The notes below the pieces were generated by a model, which made no database searches, was not told the DNA's origin, and saw only the letters and a list, made by a program, of their open reading frames with translations. Source: Butyricimonas faecalis (GTDB taxonomy: Bacteria; Bacteroidota; Bacteroidia; Bacteroidales; Marinifilaceae). Taken from it: a stretch of DNA of 64,000 bases. Made by a program: the position numbers and the translations under genes. Below, piece by piece: positions 26,441-35,076 of the stretch. How positions within the stretch are numbered: the first letter of the stretch is position 1; each line of letters opens with the position of its first letter. The stretch is from assembly GCF_003991565.1 (NCBI RefSeq), contig NZ_CP032819.1, positions 4,464,001-4,528,000 of the forward strand, in the 5' to 3' direction.

Positions 26441-27418
26441 TTATGCAAATCTTTTGGGTTTACAATATCTGTTTATCAGCGGTGTGAATCCGTTCATGAT
26501 CAGGATGGCGAAAGACATTCCTTCCGGGTAAGCTCCGAACACACGGATGATCACGGTCAATAGTCCGATCCCGACACCGTAAATAAGCATTCCTTTATGT
26601 GTCATGGGAGAGGTTACGTAATCCGTTGCCATAAAGATAGCTCCTAACATCAAACCTCCTGTAAAGAGATGGAAAACCGGGCCGGCAAATTGTGCAGGAT
26701 CGGCTAAGTTCAGTATGCCGGAGAACACGATAACCGTGGCAAATATAGCTACCGGAATGTGCCAGCTAATGATCTTCCGGATCAACATATAAGCGAATCC
26801 CAATAAAAGCCCGATAGCAGCTACTTCTCCCAAACTACCTCCGATGTTTCCGAGAATCAGATTACCGGTAGAGACTCCGCCTGAAGAGAGTATGTCTCCG
26901 ACAGCTTGTCCGTTCTTGACGGCTTCTTTCACGAGTGCCAAGGGGGTAGCTCCGGTTATGGCATCAGCCGTGGCGAACCCGTTCGGTACGGGCCAGGAGG
27001 TCATTTGTACCGGGAACGAGATTAACAGGAAAACACGCCCAACGAGAGCCGGGTTGAAAATATTGTTTCCTAATCCTCCGAAACTCATCTTGCCGATACC
27101 GATGGCAACCAATGCCCCGATCACCACGATCCACAAGGGGAGGGAGGAAGGGAGGTTAAATGCCAGCAATACTCCCGTGATGATGGCGGAGCCGTCCCAT
27201 ATCGTGGGACGTTGTTTCATGAGGTATTTTTGAATAACGTATTCGAATACGAGACAGGCAACTACCGAGGTGAGGGTTACCAGAATGGCGCCTAACCCGA
27301 AAAATACGACAGAAAAGATAAATGTAGGTACTAACGCGATAAGTACACCGTACATGTTTTTTTCTATCGAATCCCCGCCATGAACGTGGGGGGAGGGGGA
27401 TATGGTGAAATTACTCAT
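26441..27418 (-). CDS. rnfD: Rnf complex subunit D (covalent FMN)
   Basis: The 325-residue protein has about nine membrane segments. It begins with the family sequence SPSPHVHGGDSIEKNM and has the FMN-attachment motif ADAITGATPLA near residue 155. GGLGNNIFNPALVGRVFL and TDYVTSPMTHKG are strongly conserved NqrB/RnfD marks. It is a core electron-transfer and ion-transport subunit. A 77-base spacer to rnfG is almost only TTGATTTTTGATTT-type sequence. Confidence 0.95.
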   Translation of the reverse strand: MSNFTISPSPHVHGGDSIEKNMYGVLIALVPTFIFSVVFFGLGAILVTLTSVVACLVFEYVIQKYLMKQRPTIWDGSAIITGVLLAFNLPSSLPLWIVVIGALVAIGIGKMSFGGLGNNIFNPALVGRVFLLISFPVQMTSWPVPNGFATADAITGATPLALVKEAVKNGQAVGDILSSGGVSTGNLILGNIGGSLGEVAAIGLLLGFAYMLIRKIISWHIPVAIFATVIVFSGILNLADPAQFAGPVFHLFTGGLMLGAIFMATDYVTSPMTHKGMLIYGVGIGLLTVIIRVFGAYPEGMSFAILIMNGFTPLINRYCKPKRFA

Positions 27419-27511
27419 ATAAAATATTTTAGATCTTACTAATTGATTGATGTATGATTTTAGATTTAGTGATTTTTTTTCATCCTACATTCTAAATTCT
27501 ACATTCACTTT

Positions 27512-28843
27512 TTATTTTTTTCTCGACCGGATCATTTGACCTGTTCTGGCTTTAGCCAAACGGATCACGTCAAGCAACGGACGGTTGGCCGGACAAGTGA
27601 AACTACATGAACCGCATTCAATGCAATCCATGACCTTTTCTGATTCCAGCATCTCCAACTTGTTGCGCTCTCCGAGTAACATCAAATAATAGGGTTCCAA
27701 TCCCATAGGGCACACGTTAACACATTTCGAACAACGGATACAGTTGCGGTACTCTTTACGGGTTGATTCCTCTTGACGCATCAGCAGGATACCACTCGTG
27801 CCTTTGGTGATGGGAATGTTCGTGTTCGTCAAGGCTTTTCCCATCATAGGGCCTCCTCCGATCACTTTACCCGTGTCTTCAGGTAACCCTCCGGCAGCCT
27901 CGATCAATTGTGAGATGGGCGTTCCGATGCGGCAAAGGTAATTACCCGGTTCTTTCAATGATTTTCCGGTAACCGTGACTACCCGTTCGAACAAGGGTTT
28001 GTGCTTCATGACTGCTTCGTACACGGCATATACCGTCCCCACGTTTTGCACCACGGCCCCGACAGCAATCGGTAGTCCACCTGATGGTACGAATTTCCCC
28101 GTGGTCGCTTGTATTAATTGTTTCTCACCTCCTTGCGGGTATTGTATTTTTAACGGGCAAATCTCGATGCCATCCGCTAGTTTGGCCAGTTTACCAAGTT
28201 CTTCGATGGCGTCCCGTTTGTTATTTTCGATCCCCACGATCGTGCGTTTCACGCCGAGGGCTTTCATGATGAGTTCTATACCGATGATCAACTCTTTCCC
28301 GTGTTCCAACATCAAACGATGGTCTGCCGTGAGGTAAGGCTCACATTCCACCCCGTTGATGATCAGTACTTCGGCAGTACTTCCGGGAGGGGGAGATAGT
28401 TTCACTTGTGTCGGGAAGGTGGCTCCACCCATACCGACTATTCCCGCGGCACTGATGGCTGCCAGGATTTCTTCTTTCGTGAATGTATTGGGGTGTTTGT
28501 TGATAGGATCTTTTAAGATATTTTCATCCCATTCGTCACCTTCCACTTTAATGGTAACAGCCGGACGGGGATATCCGCTGGCATCGATCACGGGATCAAG
28601 CGACATGACGGTTCCTGATACAGAACTGTGTATGTTGGCTGATATAAAGCCGGCGGCTTGACCGATGATTTGTCCTACTTTTACTTGATCTCCTTTTTTT
28701 ACCGTGGGAACGGCAGGAGCCCCGATATGTTGTGATAATGGTATACTTACTTGTTCGGGGAGGGGAAGTGTGATAATTTCCCCTTGTGCTGATAATTTAT
28801 TTTCTGGTGGGTGAACTCCCCCAATTTTAAATGTCTTAAGCAC
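27512..28843 (-). CDS. rnfC: Rnf complex subunit C (NADH and iron-sulfur subunit)
   Basis: The 443-residue cytoplasmic subunit begins TFKIGGVHPPENKL. It has the flavin/NAD-binding GMGGATFPTQVK and INGVECEPYLTADHRLM (about residues 135-180), a SLBB-like region, and two 4Fe-4S motifs (CIRCSKCVNVCP about 370, CIECGSCSFTCP about 410). It joins NAD to the complex. The start codon is GTG at 28843; no ATG in frame lies nearby. The next gene, rnfD, starts 93 bases on. Confidence 0.95.
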   Translation of the reverse strand: MLKTFKIGGVHPPENKLSAQGEIITLPLPEQVSIPLSQHIGAPAVPTVKKGDQVKVGQIIGQAAGFISANIHSSVSGTVMSLDPVIDASGYPRPAVTIKVEGDEWDENILKDPINKHPNTFTKEEILAAISAAGIVGMGGATFPTQVKLSPPPGSTAEVLIINGVECEPYLTADHRLMLEHGKELIIGIELIMKALGVKRTIVGIENNKRDAIEELGKLAKLADGIEICPLKIQYPQGGEKQLIQATTGKFVPSGGLPIAVGAVVQNVGTVYAVYEAVMKHKPLFERVVTVTGKSLKEPGNYLCRIGTPISQLIEAAGGLPEDTGKVIGGGPMMGKALTNTNIPITKGTSGILLMRQEESTRKEYRNCIRCSKCVNVCPMGLEPYYLMLLGERNKLEMLESEKVMDCIECGSCSFTCPANRPLLDVIRLAKARTGQMIRSRKK

Positions 28844-28934
28844 GGTGTATTAGTTTTAGGTTTTAGATTTTAAATTTTAGATTGAAAAACTGATGAACTT
28901 TTTGATTCTAGATTTATTTATCGTAAATCGTAAA

Positions 28935-29801
28935 TTAATTAATTTCAGTTTTCAATTGATCAGCAGGTTCGGTGATTTTCCGGGGAGGAAAATTAACCTC
29001 GTGAATGGCGTGTGTCGGACAAACACTGACACATTTCCGGCAAAGTCTACACTTGCGGAAGTCGATGTATGCCAGGTTGTTTTCCAGTGTGATCGCTTCG
29101 AATGGACACTCTTTCGCGCATTTTCCACATCCGATGCAGGCTGCTGTACAAGCTTTACGGGCAATATTTCCTTTGTCTTTGTTCACGCAACAAACGAAAA
29201 CTCGCCGATCTTTCACTCCTTTGTTCCGTAGTTCGATGATGTTTCTCGGACAGGCCTTCACGCAAGCTCCACATGCCACACATTTCTCCTCGGAAACGAC
29301 CGGAAGACCGGTCTCGTCCATGTGAATGGCATCAAACAAGCAGGCTGTCACGCAATCCCCACATCCCAGGCAACCGAATGTACAATCGGTTTCACCCCGG
29401 TAAAGAGAATGTTCGATGGCACATGATTTGTAACCGTCATATTGACTGGTGCGTTGACGATGGTCACACGTGCCATTACATCTTACTACCGCAATTTGTG
29501 GTGTTTGTACGGTTACTTCCATGCCCAAGGCTGCGGCAACTTTTGTCATGGTTTCCGCACCTCCAACCGGGCAAAACAGGCCATCCAATGAAGTCGCCTT
29601 TACCGTGGCTTCTGCAAATCCCCTACATCCGGGTTTGCCACATCCACCGCAATTCGCTCCCGGTAGAATGCTTTCCACGGTATCAATTCTAGGGTCTTCT
29701 TCGACCTTGAACTTTTGTGCAACAATATAAAGGATCACGGCAGATGCGATTCCTATGGCGCACAAAGAAATAATGGTGTAAATAATGGTAGTAGTCATCA
29801 T
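28935..29801 (-). CDS. rnfB: Rnf complex subunit B (ferredoxin-type)
   Basis: The 288-residue protein has an N-terminal membrane helix (about residues 5-27), then the Fe4S4 motif GANCGGCGKPGC with downstream Cys in LFCPVGG. Several ferredoxin-type cluster motifs follow (CTFGCLGCGDCVTAC, CVACGACVKACP, CIGCGKCAKECP, CRLCRKCVSVCP). RnfB accepts electrons from ferredoxin at the cytoplasmic face. It has more cluster motifs than the shorter proteobacterial form, as in other Bacteroidetes. A tandem Met gives a second possible start 3 bases on. Confidence 0.95.
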   Translation of the reverse strand: MMTTTIIYTIISLCAIGIASAVILYIVAQKFKVEEDPRIDTVESILPGANCGGCGKPGCRGFAEATVKATSLDGLFCPVGGAETMTKVAAALGMEVTVQTPQIAVVRCNGTCDHRQRTSQYDGYKSCAIEHSLYRGETDCTFGCLGCGDCVTACLFDAIHMDETGLPVVSEEKCVACGACVKACPRNIIELRNKGVKDRRVFVCCVNKDKGNIARKACTAACIGCGKCAKECPFEAITLENNLAYIDFRKCRLCRKCVSVCPTHAIHEVNFPPRKITEPADQLKTEIN

Positions 29802-29866
29802 AAAGGTGTTTGTTTTGTCTCCTCTAGTTTGTTATAACGCTCGTAAAGTTATGATTTTTTTTTAGG

Positions 29867-30283
29867 TTATGCTATTTTAACCTTGAATTTTATTTTTTTC
29901 GCAAATTTGTTTCTTAATAAATACAGGCAAATAAAGTAGATGGATGTTACAACTAGAGATAATGTGGCGGCCATGACTTCATTAACTCCGGCCAGGATAA
30001 GTAAGGTTAAGATTAAGATAATTAAAGCTGAAGGAACAATGTATGCCAGCAGAACGGAAAGCATGGCATTTTGGGTACTGGCGCAGACGATAACTTTGTC
30101 TCCTATTTTAACATCTTCATCGGGTTTTTCCGCGGTAATGCTTTTTAAGGCCATTTCCGACATGCCGCAAGCTCCTTTGGCGTGACATCCTGCACAGGCT
30201 GTTTGGCTTTGTATGGTCACTATAATGAACGTGTCGGCCACCTGCGTCACGATACCACTATGTTCTATCGTATTCTTTGTCAT
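29867..30283 (-). CDS. rseC: RseC/MucC-type SoxR-reducing family protein, first gene of rnf operon
   Basis: The 138-residue protein has an N-terminal cytoplasmic part with CAGCHAKGACG, the four-Cys motif of the RseC family, then two membrane segments (about 75-95 and 100-122) and a basic tail. In proteobacteria relatives act with Rsx/Rnf in reducing SoxR; in Bacteroidetes the gene leads the rnf operon, as here. The exact role is unknown. I chose the ATG at 30283, since the longer frame starts inside the 98-bp repeat. Confidence 0.88.
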   Translation of the reverse strand: MTKNTIEHSGIVTQVADTFIIVTIQSQTACAGCHAKGACGMSEMALKSITAEKPDEDVKIGDKVIVCASTQNAMLSVLLAYIVPSALIILILTLLILAGVNEVMAATLSLVVTSIYFICLYLLRNKFAKKIKFKVKIA

Positions 30284-30321
30284 AATATGATTTTTTGGAA
30301 TAGAACAAATATTTTTTACGG

Positions 30322-30419
30322 CTACCTTCCCTGACCCCTCCTTACACAGGAGGGGAAACCGCTTGGTAATCAACTCTCCCCCTGTGTAAGGGGGAGTTGG
30401 TGGGGGTAGTTTGTTGATA
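30322..30419. repeat. 98-bp dispersed palindromic repeat, copy 1
   Basis: It begins CTACCTTCCCTGACCCC and ends GGGGGTAGTTTGTTGATA. Inside, CCTCCTTACACAGGAGGGG and CTCCCCCTGTGTAAGGGGG form two facing GC-rich halves around AAACCGCTTGGTAATCAA. A copy of the same length with 8 differences lies at 54814-54911. It sits between the stop of der and the start of rseC. Confidence 0.85.
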
Positions 30420-30452
30420 CTAAATAAGACTTATTCGACAACTCCTTCATTT

Positions 30453-31760
30453 TTATTTTTTACGCATGAAAATTTGGATCGGCACACCCGTGAATTTCCA
30501 GTGTTCCCGGATTTTGTTTTCCAAGAAACGCTTGTAAGGTTCTTTCACGTATTGCGGCAAATTGCAATAGAACGCGAAAGTTGGGGTTTTCGACGGTAAT
30601 TGTGTCACGTATTTTATGCGGATGTATTTTCCTTTCAAGCTGGGAGGAGGGAAGTTTTCAATCTCTTCCAGCATGATCCGGTTCAGTTCGGATGTTTTCA
30701 GTTTTTGCTTCCGGCTCTCATAGGTCTCGATGGCAGCTTCGAGGGCTTTCAACAGACGTTGTTTCGTGAGAGCCGAGGTAAAGATGATCTCCACGTCGTT
30801 GAACGGGGCCATTTTTGCCCGCAGTTCTTTCTCGAAATTGATCGTGGTTTTGTTGTCTTTCTCAATCAGGTCCCATTTGTTTACAAGCACCACCACGCCT
30901 TTCTGGTTACGTTCGATGAGGTGGAATATATTCAAGTCCTGGGCTTCCATGCCACGGGTGGCATCGATCAGCAACATACACACGTCACTGTCTTCGATGG
31001 CGCGTACGGAACGCATCACGGAATAGAATTCCACGTCTTCGCTGACTTTCGCTTTTTTACGTAATCCAGCCGTGTCCACCAGCAGGAAGTCGTGTCCGAA
31101 ACGATTGTAGCGAGTCGTGATCGTGTCGCGGGTAGTTCCGGCAATGTCGGTTACTATGTTACGTTCTTCCCCGATAAGGGCGTTGATGGTGGAGGATTTT
31201 CCCACGTTGGGACGTCCCACGATGGCAATTTTAGGAAGTTCTTCCATGTCTTCAACCGGGTCGGTGTTGAAATGTGAAACCAGCTTGTCAAGCAGATCAC
31301 CGGTTCCCGAACCGTTGATAGAGGCCACGGGGAAGATTTCTTCTCCGACTCCCAATTTGTAGAATTCGTGTATATCGTATAGACGTTCTCCATTGTCCAC
31401 CTTGTTCGCTACAAGGTAGATGGGCTTATTGACTTTCCGGAGCATACGGGCGAAACTGTAATCCAGATCGGTGATACCGAGTTCCACGTCGCAGACGAAC
31501 AGAATCACGTCGGCTTCGTCCATGGCGAGCAATACTTGTTTGTTAATCTCCTCCTCGAAAATGTCCGAACTGTTGGAAACGTATCCTCCGGTGTCAATCA
31601 CCGAGAATTCTTTGCCGTTCCACTCTGATTTTCCGTAATTCCGGTCACGGGTTACCCCGCTTTCCTCGTTTACGATGGCTTTCCGACCACCGACCAAACG
31701 ATTGAAAAGTGTTGATTTCCCCACGTTGGGACGTCCTACTATTGCAACAATATTACTCAT
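30453..31760 (-). CDS. der: Ribosome-biogenesis GTPase Der (EngA)
   Basis: The 435-residue protein has two tandem GTPase domains: [12 protein letters not shown] with DTGG, and NKVD near residue 118 in the first; [12 protein letters not shown] with DTAG, and NKWD near 292 in the second. A C-terminal KH-like domain (about 350-435) follows. Der acts in assembly of the 50S subunit and is normally essential. It lies 36 bases downstream of era on the same strand, so the two ribosome-assembly GTPases are probably co-transcribed. Confidence 0.96.
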   Translation of the reverse strand: MSNIVAIVGRPNVGKSTLFNRLVGGRKAIVNEESGVTRDRNYGKSEWNGKEFSVIDTGGYVSNSSDIFEEEINKQVLLAMDEADVILFVCDVELGITDLDYSFARMLRKVNKPIYLVANKVDNGERLYDIHEFYKLGVGEEIFPVASINGSGTGDLLDKLVSHFNTDPVEDMEELPKIAIVGRPNVGKSSTINALIGEERNIVTDIAGTTRDTITTRYNRFGHDFLLVDTAGLRKKAKVSEDVEFYSVMRSVRAIEDSDVCMLLIDATRGMEAQDLNIFHLIERNQKGVVVLVNKWDLIEKDNKTTINFEKELRAKMAPFNDVEIIFTSALTKQRLLKALEAAIETYESRKQKLKTSELNRIMLEEIENFPPPSLKGKYIRIKYVTQLPSKTPTFAFYCNLPQYVKEPYKRFLENKIREHWKFTGVPIQIFMRKK

Positions 31761-31796
31761 TGGAAAGATAAAAGTTAAAAGATAAAAACTAAAAAA

Positions 31797-32681
31797 TTAA
31801 AGTTGTTTGTAACCGAAGCGTTTCAAGTCGTTTTCCTTGTTTCGCCAGTCTTTGAGGACTTTGACATACAGGTTCAGGAATACTTTTTTCCCGAAGAAGG
31901 CTTCGATGTCAATACGGGCTTCCGTACCGACTTTTTTCAATGCGGCTCCCTGATGTCCGATGATGATGCCTTTTTGGGAATCCCGTTCCACGTTGATCAC
32001 GGCCATGATGTTGATACGTTTGGCTTCTTCCTTGAATTCCTCCACGACAACCTCGACGGAATAGGGAACTTCTTTATCGTAGTTCAATAAAATCTTTTCC
32101 CGGATAATTTCATTCACGAAAAAGCGTGCCGGCATATCAGTCATTTCTTCTTTGTCGAAATAAGGTTCGCCCACGGGTAGCAGTTCCAAGATTCTCTTGT
32201 ATAGATTGTCTACGTTGAAATTCTCGGTAGCCGAAATCGGAAATATTTCAGCTCGCGGGATAATCTCTTTCCACTTGTCGAACAGGGCATCCAGTTTATC
32301 CGGGGTAGTCAGGTCAATTTTGTTCAACACCAAAAGGATAGGGACCTCGCTTTGTTTCACTTTCTCGATAAAGTCAGCGTTCTTTTCGATATTCTCCACC
32401 ACGTCGGTGACGTAAAGTATGATGTCGGCATCGATGATGGCGCTTTTCGAGAAATCAAGCATGTATTCCTGCATCTTGTAACTGGGCTTCACGACACCCG
32501 GGGTATCGGAAAACACGATCTGAAAGTCCTCCCCGTTCACGATCCCCTTGATCCGGTGACGCGTGGTTTGGGATTTGGACGTGATAATCGATAATTTCTC
32601 CCCGACTAGTCGATTCATCAAGGTTGATTTCCCCACGTTGGGGTTTCCTAGGATATTGACAAAACCTGCTCTGTGCTCCAT
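31797..32681 (-). CDS. era: Ribosome-assembly GTPase Era
   Basis: The 294-residue protein has the G1 motif [12 protein letters not shown] (about residues 11-22), the G3 motif DTPGVV, the G4 motif NKID, and a C-terminal KH domain with the GHQGAALKKVG turn near 240. It binds 16S rRNA near its 3' end and helps 30S maturation. The length is normal. It is followed directly by der. Confidence 0.96.
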   Translation of the reverse strand: MEHRAGFVNILGNPNVGKSTLMNRLVGEKLSIITSKSQTTRHRIKGIVNGEDFQIVFSDTPGVVKPSYKMQEYMLDFSKSAIIDADIILYVTDVVENIEKNADFIEKVKQSEVPILLVLNKIDLTTPDKLDALFDKWKEIIPRAEIFPISATENFNVDNLYKRILELLPVGEPYFDKEEMTDMPARFFVNEIIREKILLNYDKEVPYSVEVVVEEFKEEAKRINIMAVINVERDSQKGIIIGHQGAALKKVGTEARIDIEAFFGKKVFLNLYVKVLKDWRNKENDLKRFGYKQL

Positions 32682-32756
32682 TTATTTTAAAATTAATTGG
32701 GCACAAAGGTACGATAACTAATTGAAAATTGAAAGCCTAAACGAAAATGTACGGGT

Positions 32757-34523
32757 CTATTTTTTGTTTTGCTTATAGACATAAGCGATTTTCTCGCTAT
32801 CCGCGGGGTTCGTTTTGCTTGTTTTACTGATCCATGCTCCGGTTTGGTCGTAAGTATATTGGTAATTAGGATTGATCGGGTTACCGAACTCATCGTAGCT
32901 TAGGGTCATATTACTTGTTATGTTTTCGTTTTGCAGATTTTCTTTCACGTAGGAGATGCTTACGAGGTAGCCGAATGGGTCGTAAGTGTATCGTGTGATT
33001 TGTTTCGTGGCGGAATGGTCAGTATCCGGTCGGGTGTTTATCCATGTTTTACCGGAGAGACGTCCTTGGTCATCGTAAGTGTAATCCGTTTGTGCGCAAA
33101 TCAACCCGTTCCGGTATTCTTGGGTTCGGTTGACCTGTTCCCGGTCGTTATAATAGTCAATAACATTTTGCCCGTGATTCCACTTGGTCGTTTTCATCAC
33201 GAGGCGGGAGGTCGTGTCGTACTGGTAGTTGATCAGGCATACAGTTGCTCTTGCTAAGGAATCGATAATTTCTTCTTCATAGCATTTACCGAGGTCATTA
33301 TATTTGAATGTCGTGATCATCAAGTTTAACGGGGTGACGGTTGCGGAATCTTTTTGCAGTTGCGTGCTTTGGGTAATCCGTGTCAGAAGCCCATGTGGGG
33401 AGTACTGGTACGTGGTGATAGTGAGTGAATCATTGTAAACTCGGGTTTCCCGGGTGATGTCATTTCCGGAATAACAACGAGTGGTGTAGGGGGATAGGTA
33501 AGTCATCGAGTCGATAAACTGTTTTCTTAACTGCTGGGCTTGATCCCGGAATTGTTTGTATTTGTGAGTTTGAAGGTAAGCCTTGATCAACGGGAGACGT
33601 GGAAAAGAATCAACTTGCGAAACCAGGATGACCAGGTCAATGCTGTCGTTAGCGTATTCCACTTGTGACAGGTACCTACGGTTACATCCAGCCAGATAGG
33701 GACATCCTATATAAGCCTTGATACTGTGTTTTTTGGCTTCCGAGGAAGTTGCCGTTTGTATCGCTTTGAACAGGCAATCGTCATAGAGTTTTTGTACTTC
33801 CGGTAGGTATGGGCGCGGTTCCTTGGAGTTTGCGTAAAATATTTTTAACGTGGTATCGTTAAAATAACAGCGCAGGGTAGAATCGTTTGGTTCGTTGAGA
33901 ATGGCTTTGTACAGCAAGTTATTATATATTTGGGCCACCTCGACATAATTGTACTCGTTATGGAAGTCTTTGAAATAAGCGTTACATTTTGCTTGTGTCG
34001 GTTGGGCTTTCAGGTCCGCGTACTGCGCTTTTTCCTTTAGCTGAATGATTGCCTCGTAAATATCGGGATTTATATGGTAATGGTATTCCTTCATCCGGGC
34101 GAGTACCGTGCGGGAATCTTCAAGCTGGTTCGGGGAATCGGCCAGCAAAGCAAAGATCGTGGAATCTGCCTTGTGACGGAAAAGGTCGACATTCAAGTTT
34201 GCTGCCTGACAGAATGAGCGTAGGCGGGCACCCCCGTCCTGTTGCTGTATGACCATGTTGCTTTTCAAGTACGGCTCGATGGCGTTGACGCTGGGTGTCA
34301 GCAACAGTTGCCTGAGAGCATCGGCCAGTAAGATTTCGTTTTTGTAGGCATCCATGCTTTTGGTGTCCATCCGTGCTCTCAGCCGATCGTACTTGTCTCC
34401 TTCCGACCAAGTGATGTGTTGGTATAGTCTTTCCACGCGCCCCTGTTTTTGTGCCCGCGTGTTGGTGCAAAAACCGATGATAAAAATCGTGAAAATGATC
34501 ATTGTAAGGTATGAGTTTTTCAT
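32757..34523 (-). CDS. Exported protein with C-terminal YD (RHS-like) repeats
   Basis: I do not recognise the whole protein. The 588-residue product has a signal peptide (MKNSYLTMIIFTIFIIGFC...ARAQ). Residues about 30-330 are mostly helical, rich in Gln, Lys and Tyr, without known motifs. The last 240 residues contain at least five YD-type units (YQYSPHGLLTRIT, YNDLGKCYEE, YTYDDQGRLSGKT, YTYDPFGYLVSIS, YDEFGNPI). There is no toxin-like tip or RHS core motif, so it is not a complete RHS system. It is the upstream neighbour of era on the same strand (75-base gap). Confidence 0.65.
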   Translation of the reverse strand: MKNSYLTMIIFTIFIIGFCTNTRAQKQGRVERLYQHITWSEGDKYDRLRARMDTKSMDAYKNEILLADALRQLLLTPSVNAIEPYLKSNMVIQQQDGGARLRSFCQAANLNVDLFRHKADSTIFALLADSPNQLEDSRTVLARMKEYHYHINPDIYEAIIQLKEKAQYADLKAQPTQAKCNAYFKDFHNEYNYVEVAQIYNNLLYKAILNEPNDSTLRCYFNDTTLKIFYANSKEPRPYLPEVQKLYDDCLFKAIQTATSSEAKKHSIKAYIGCPYLAGCNRRYLSQVEYANDSIDLVILVSQVDSFPRLPLIKAYLQTHKYKQFRDQAQQLRKQFIDSMTYLSPYTTRCYSGNDITRETRVYNDSLTITTYQYSPHGLLTRITQSTQLQKDSATVTPLNLMITTFKYNDLGKCYEEEIIDSLARATVCLINYQYDTTSRLVMKTTKWNHGQNVIDYYNDREQVNRTQEYRNGLICAQTDYTYDDQGRLSGKTWINTRPDTDHSATKQITRYTYDPFGYLVSISYVKENLQNENITSNMTLSYDEFGNPINPNYQYTYDQTGAWISKTSKTNPADSEKIAYVYKQNKK

Positions 34524-34569
34524 AGTGATTAAAATTTATGTAGTTTTCTCGTAGAAAACGTATTTTCCA

Positions 34570-34577
34570 TATCTTTG
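34570..34577 (+). promoter_or_regulatory. -7 box before the YhcH gene
   Basis: TATCTTTG matches TAnnTTTG and stands 27 bases before the ATG at 34605. No good -33 TTG is visible. Confidence 0.45.
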
Positions 34578-34604
34578 TTGTATAAAAAAAATGAAATAAA
34601 AATT

Positions 34605-35060
34605 ATGATTGTAGACGTACTGGCTAATAGCGAACGAATTGAGGGGTTAAACCCGTATTTTAAAATGGTCTTTGACTATATAAAAACACATGATTTGTCA
34701 AGCATGCCCGCGGGACGAATTGACATTGACGGGGATAATGCTTATTTGAAAATTGAAGATGCCAAAGGACGGCGAGTCGAGGAAGCCGTGTATGAACGGC
34801 ATGACAAATATATCGATATTCAAATGCCTTTGAGTATGCCGGAAAGCTATGGTTGGAAAGCTCAAAGTTTGTTGGGTGAAGAACGGGCCCCGTATGATGT
34901 TGCGGGTGATTTTACTTTTTACCGGGATCCGGTGGAGATGGTGTTCACGTTATCTCCCGGTGAGTTCGTGATCTTTTTCCCGGAGGATGCCCATGCTCCT
35001 TGTATCGGGGAAGGGATAATCCGGAAAATGGTGGTGAAAGTCAGGAAAATTGAACATTGA
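34605..35060 (+). CDS. YhcH/YjgK/YiaL family protein (DUF386)
   Basis: The 151-residue protein has the family pattern of a cupin-like beta barrel: AGRIDIDGDNAYLKIEDA, YERHDKYIDIQMPL (metal-site His and Glu region), DFTFYRDP and IFFPEDAHAP with the metal His. Relatives are linked to sialic acid and sugar-acid metabolism as anomerase-like or isomerase-like proteins. The start is at 34605; an upstream in-frame TTG is unlikely. The next gene begins 16 bases after its stop. Confidence 0.85.
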   Translation: MIVDVLANSERIEGLNPYFKMVFDYIKTHDLSSMPAGRIDIDGDNAYLKIEDAKGRRVEEAVYERHDKYIDIQMPLSMPESYGWKAQSLLGEERAPYDVAGDFTFYRDPVEMVFTLSPGEFVIFFPEDAHAPCIGEGIIRKMVVKVRKIEH

Positions 35061-35076
35061 AAATGGAGAATTGAAC

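Noticed and set aside
29867..30373. Longer form of the RseC protein starting at 30373
   Set aside because: The extra 30 codons come from the dispersed repeat; the ATG at 30283 gives the family length.
32757..34523. Complete RHS toxin system
   Set aside because: No RHS core motif, no variable toxic tip and no immunity gene next to it.
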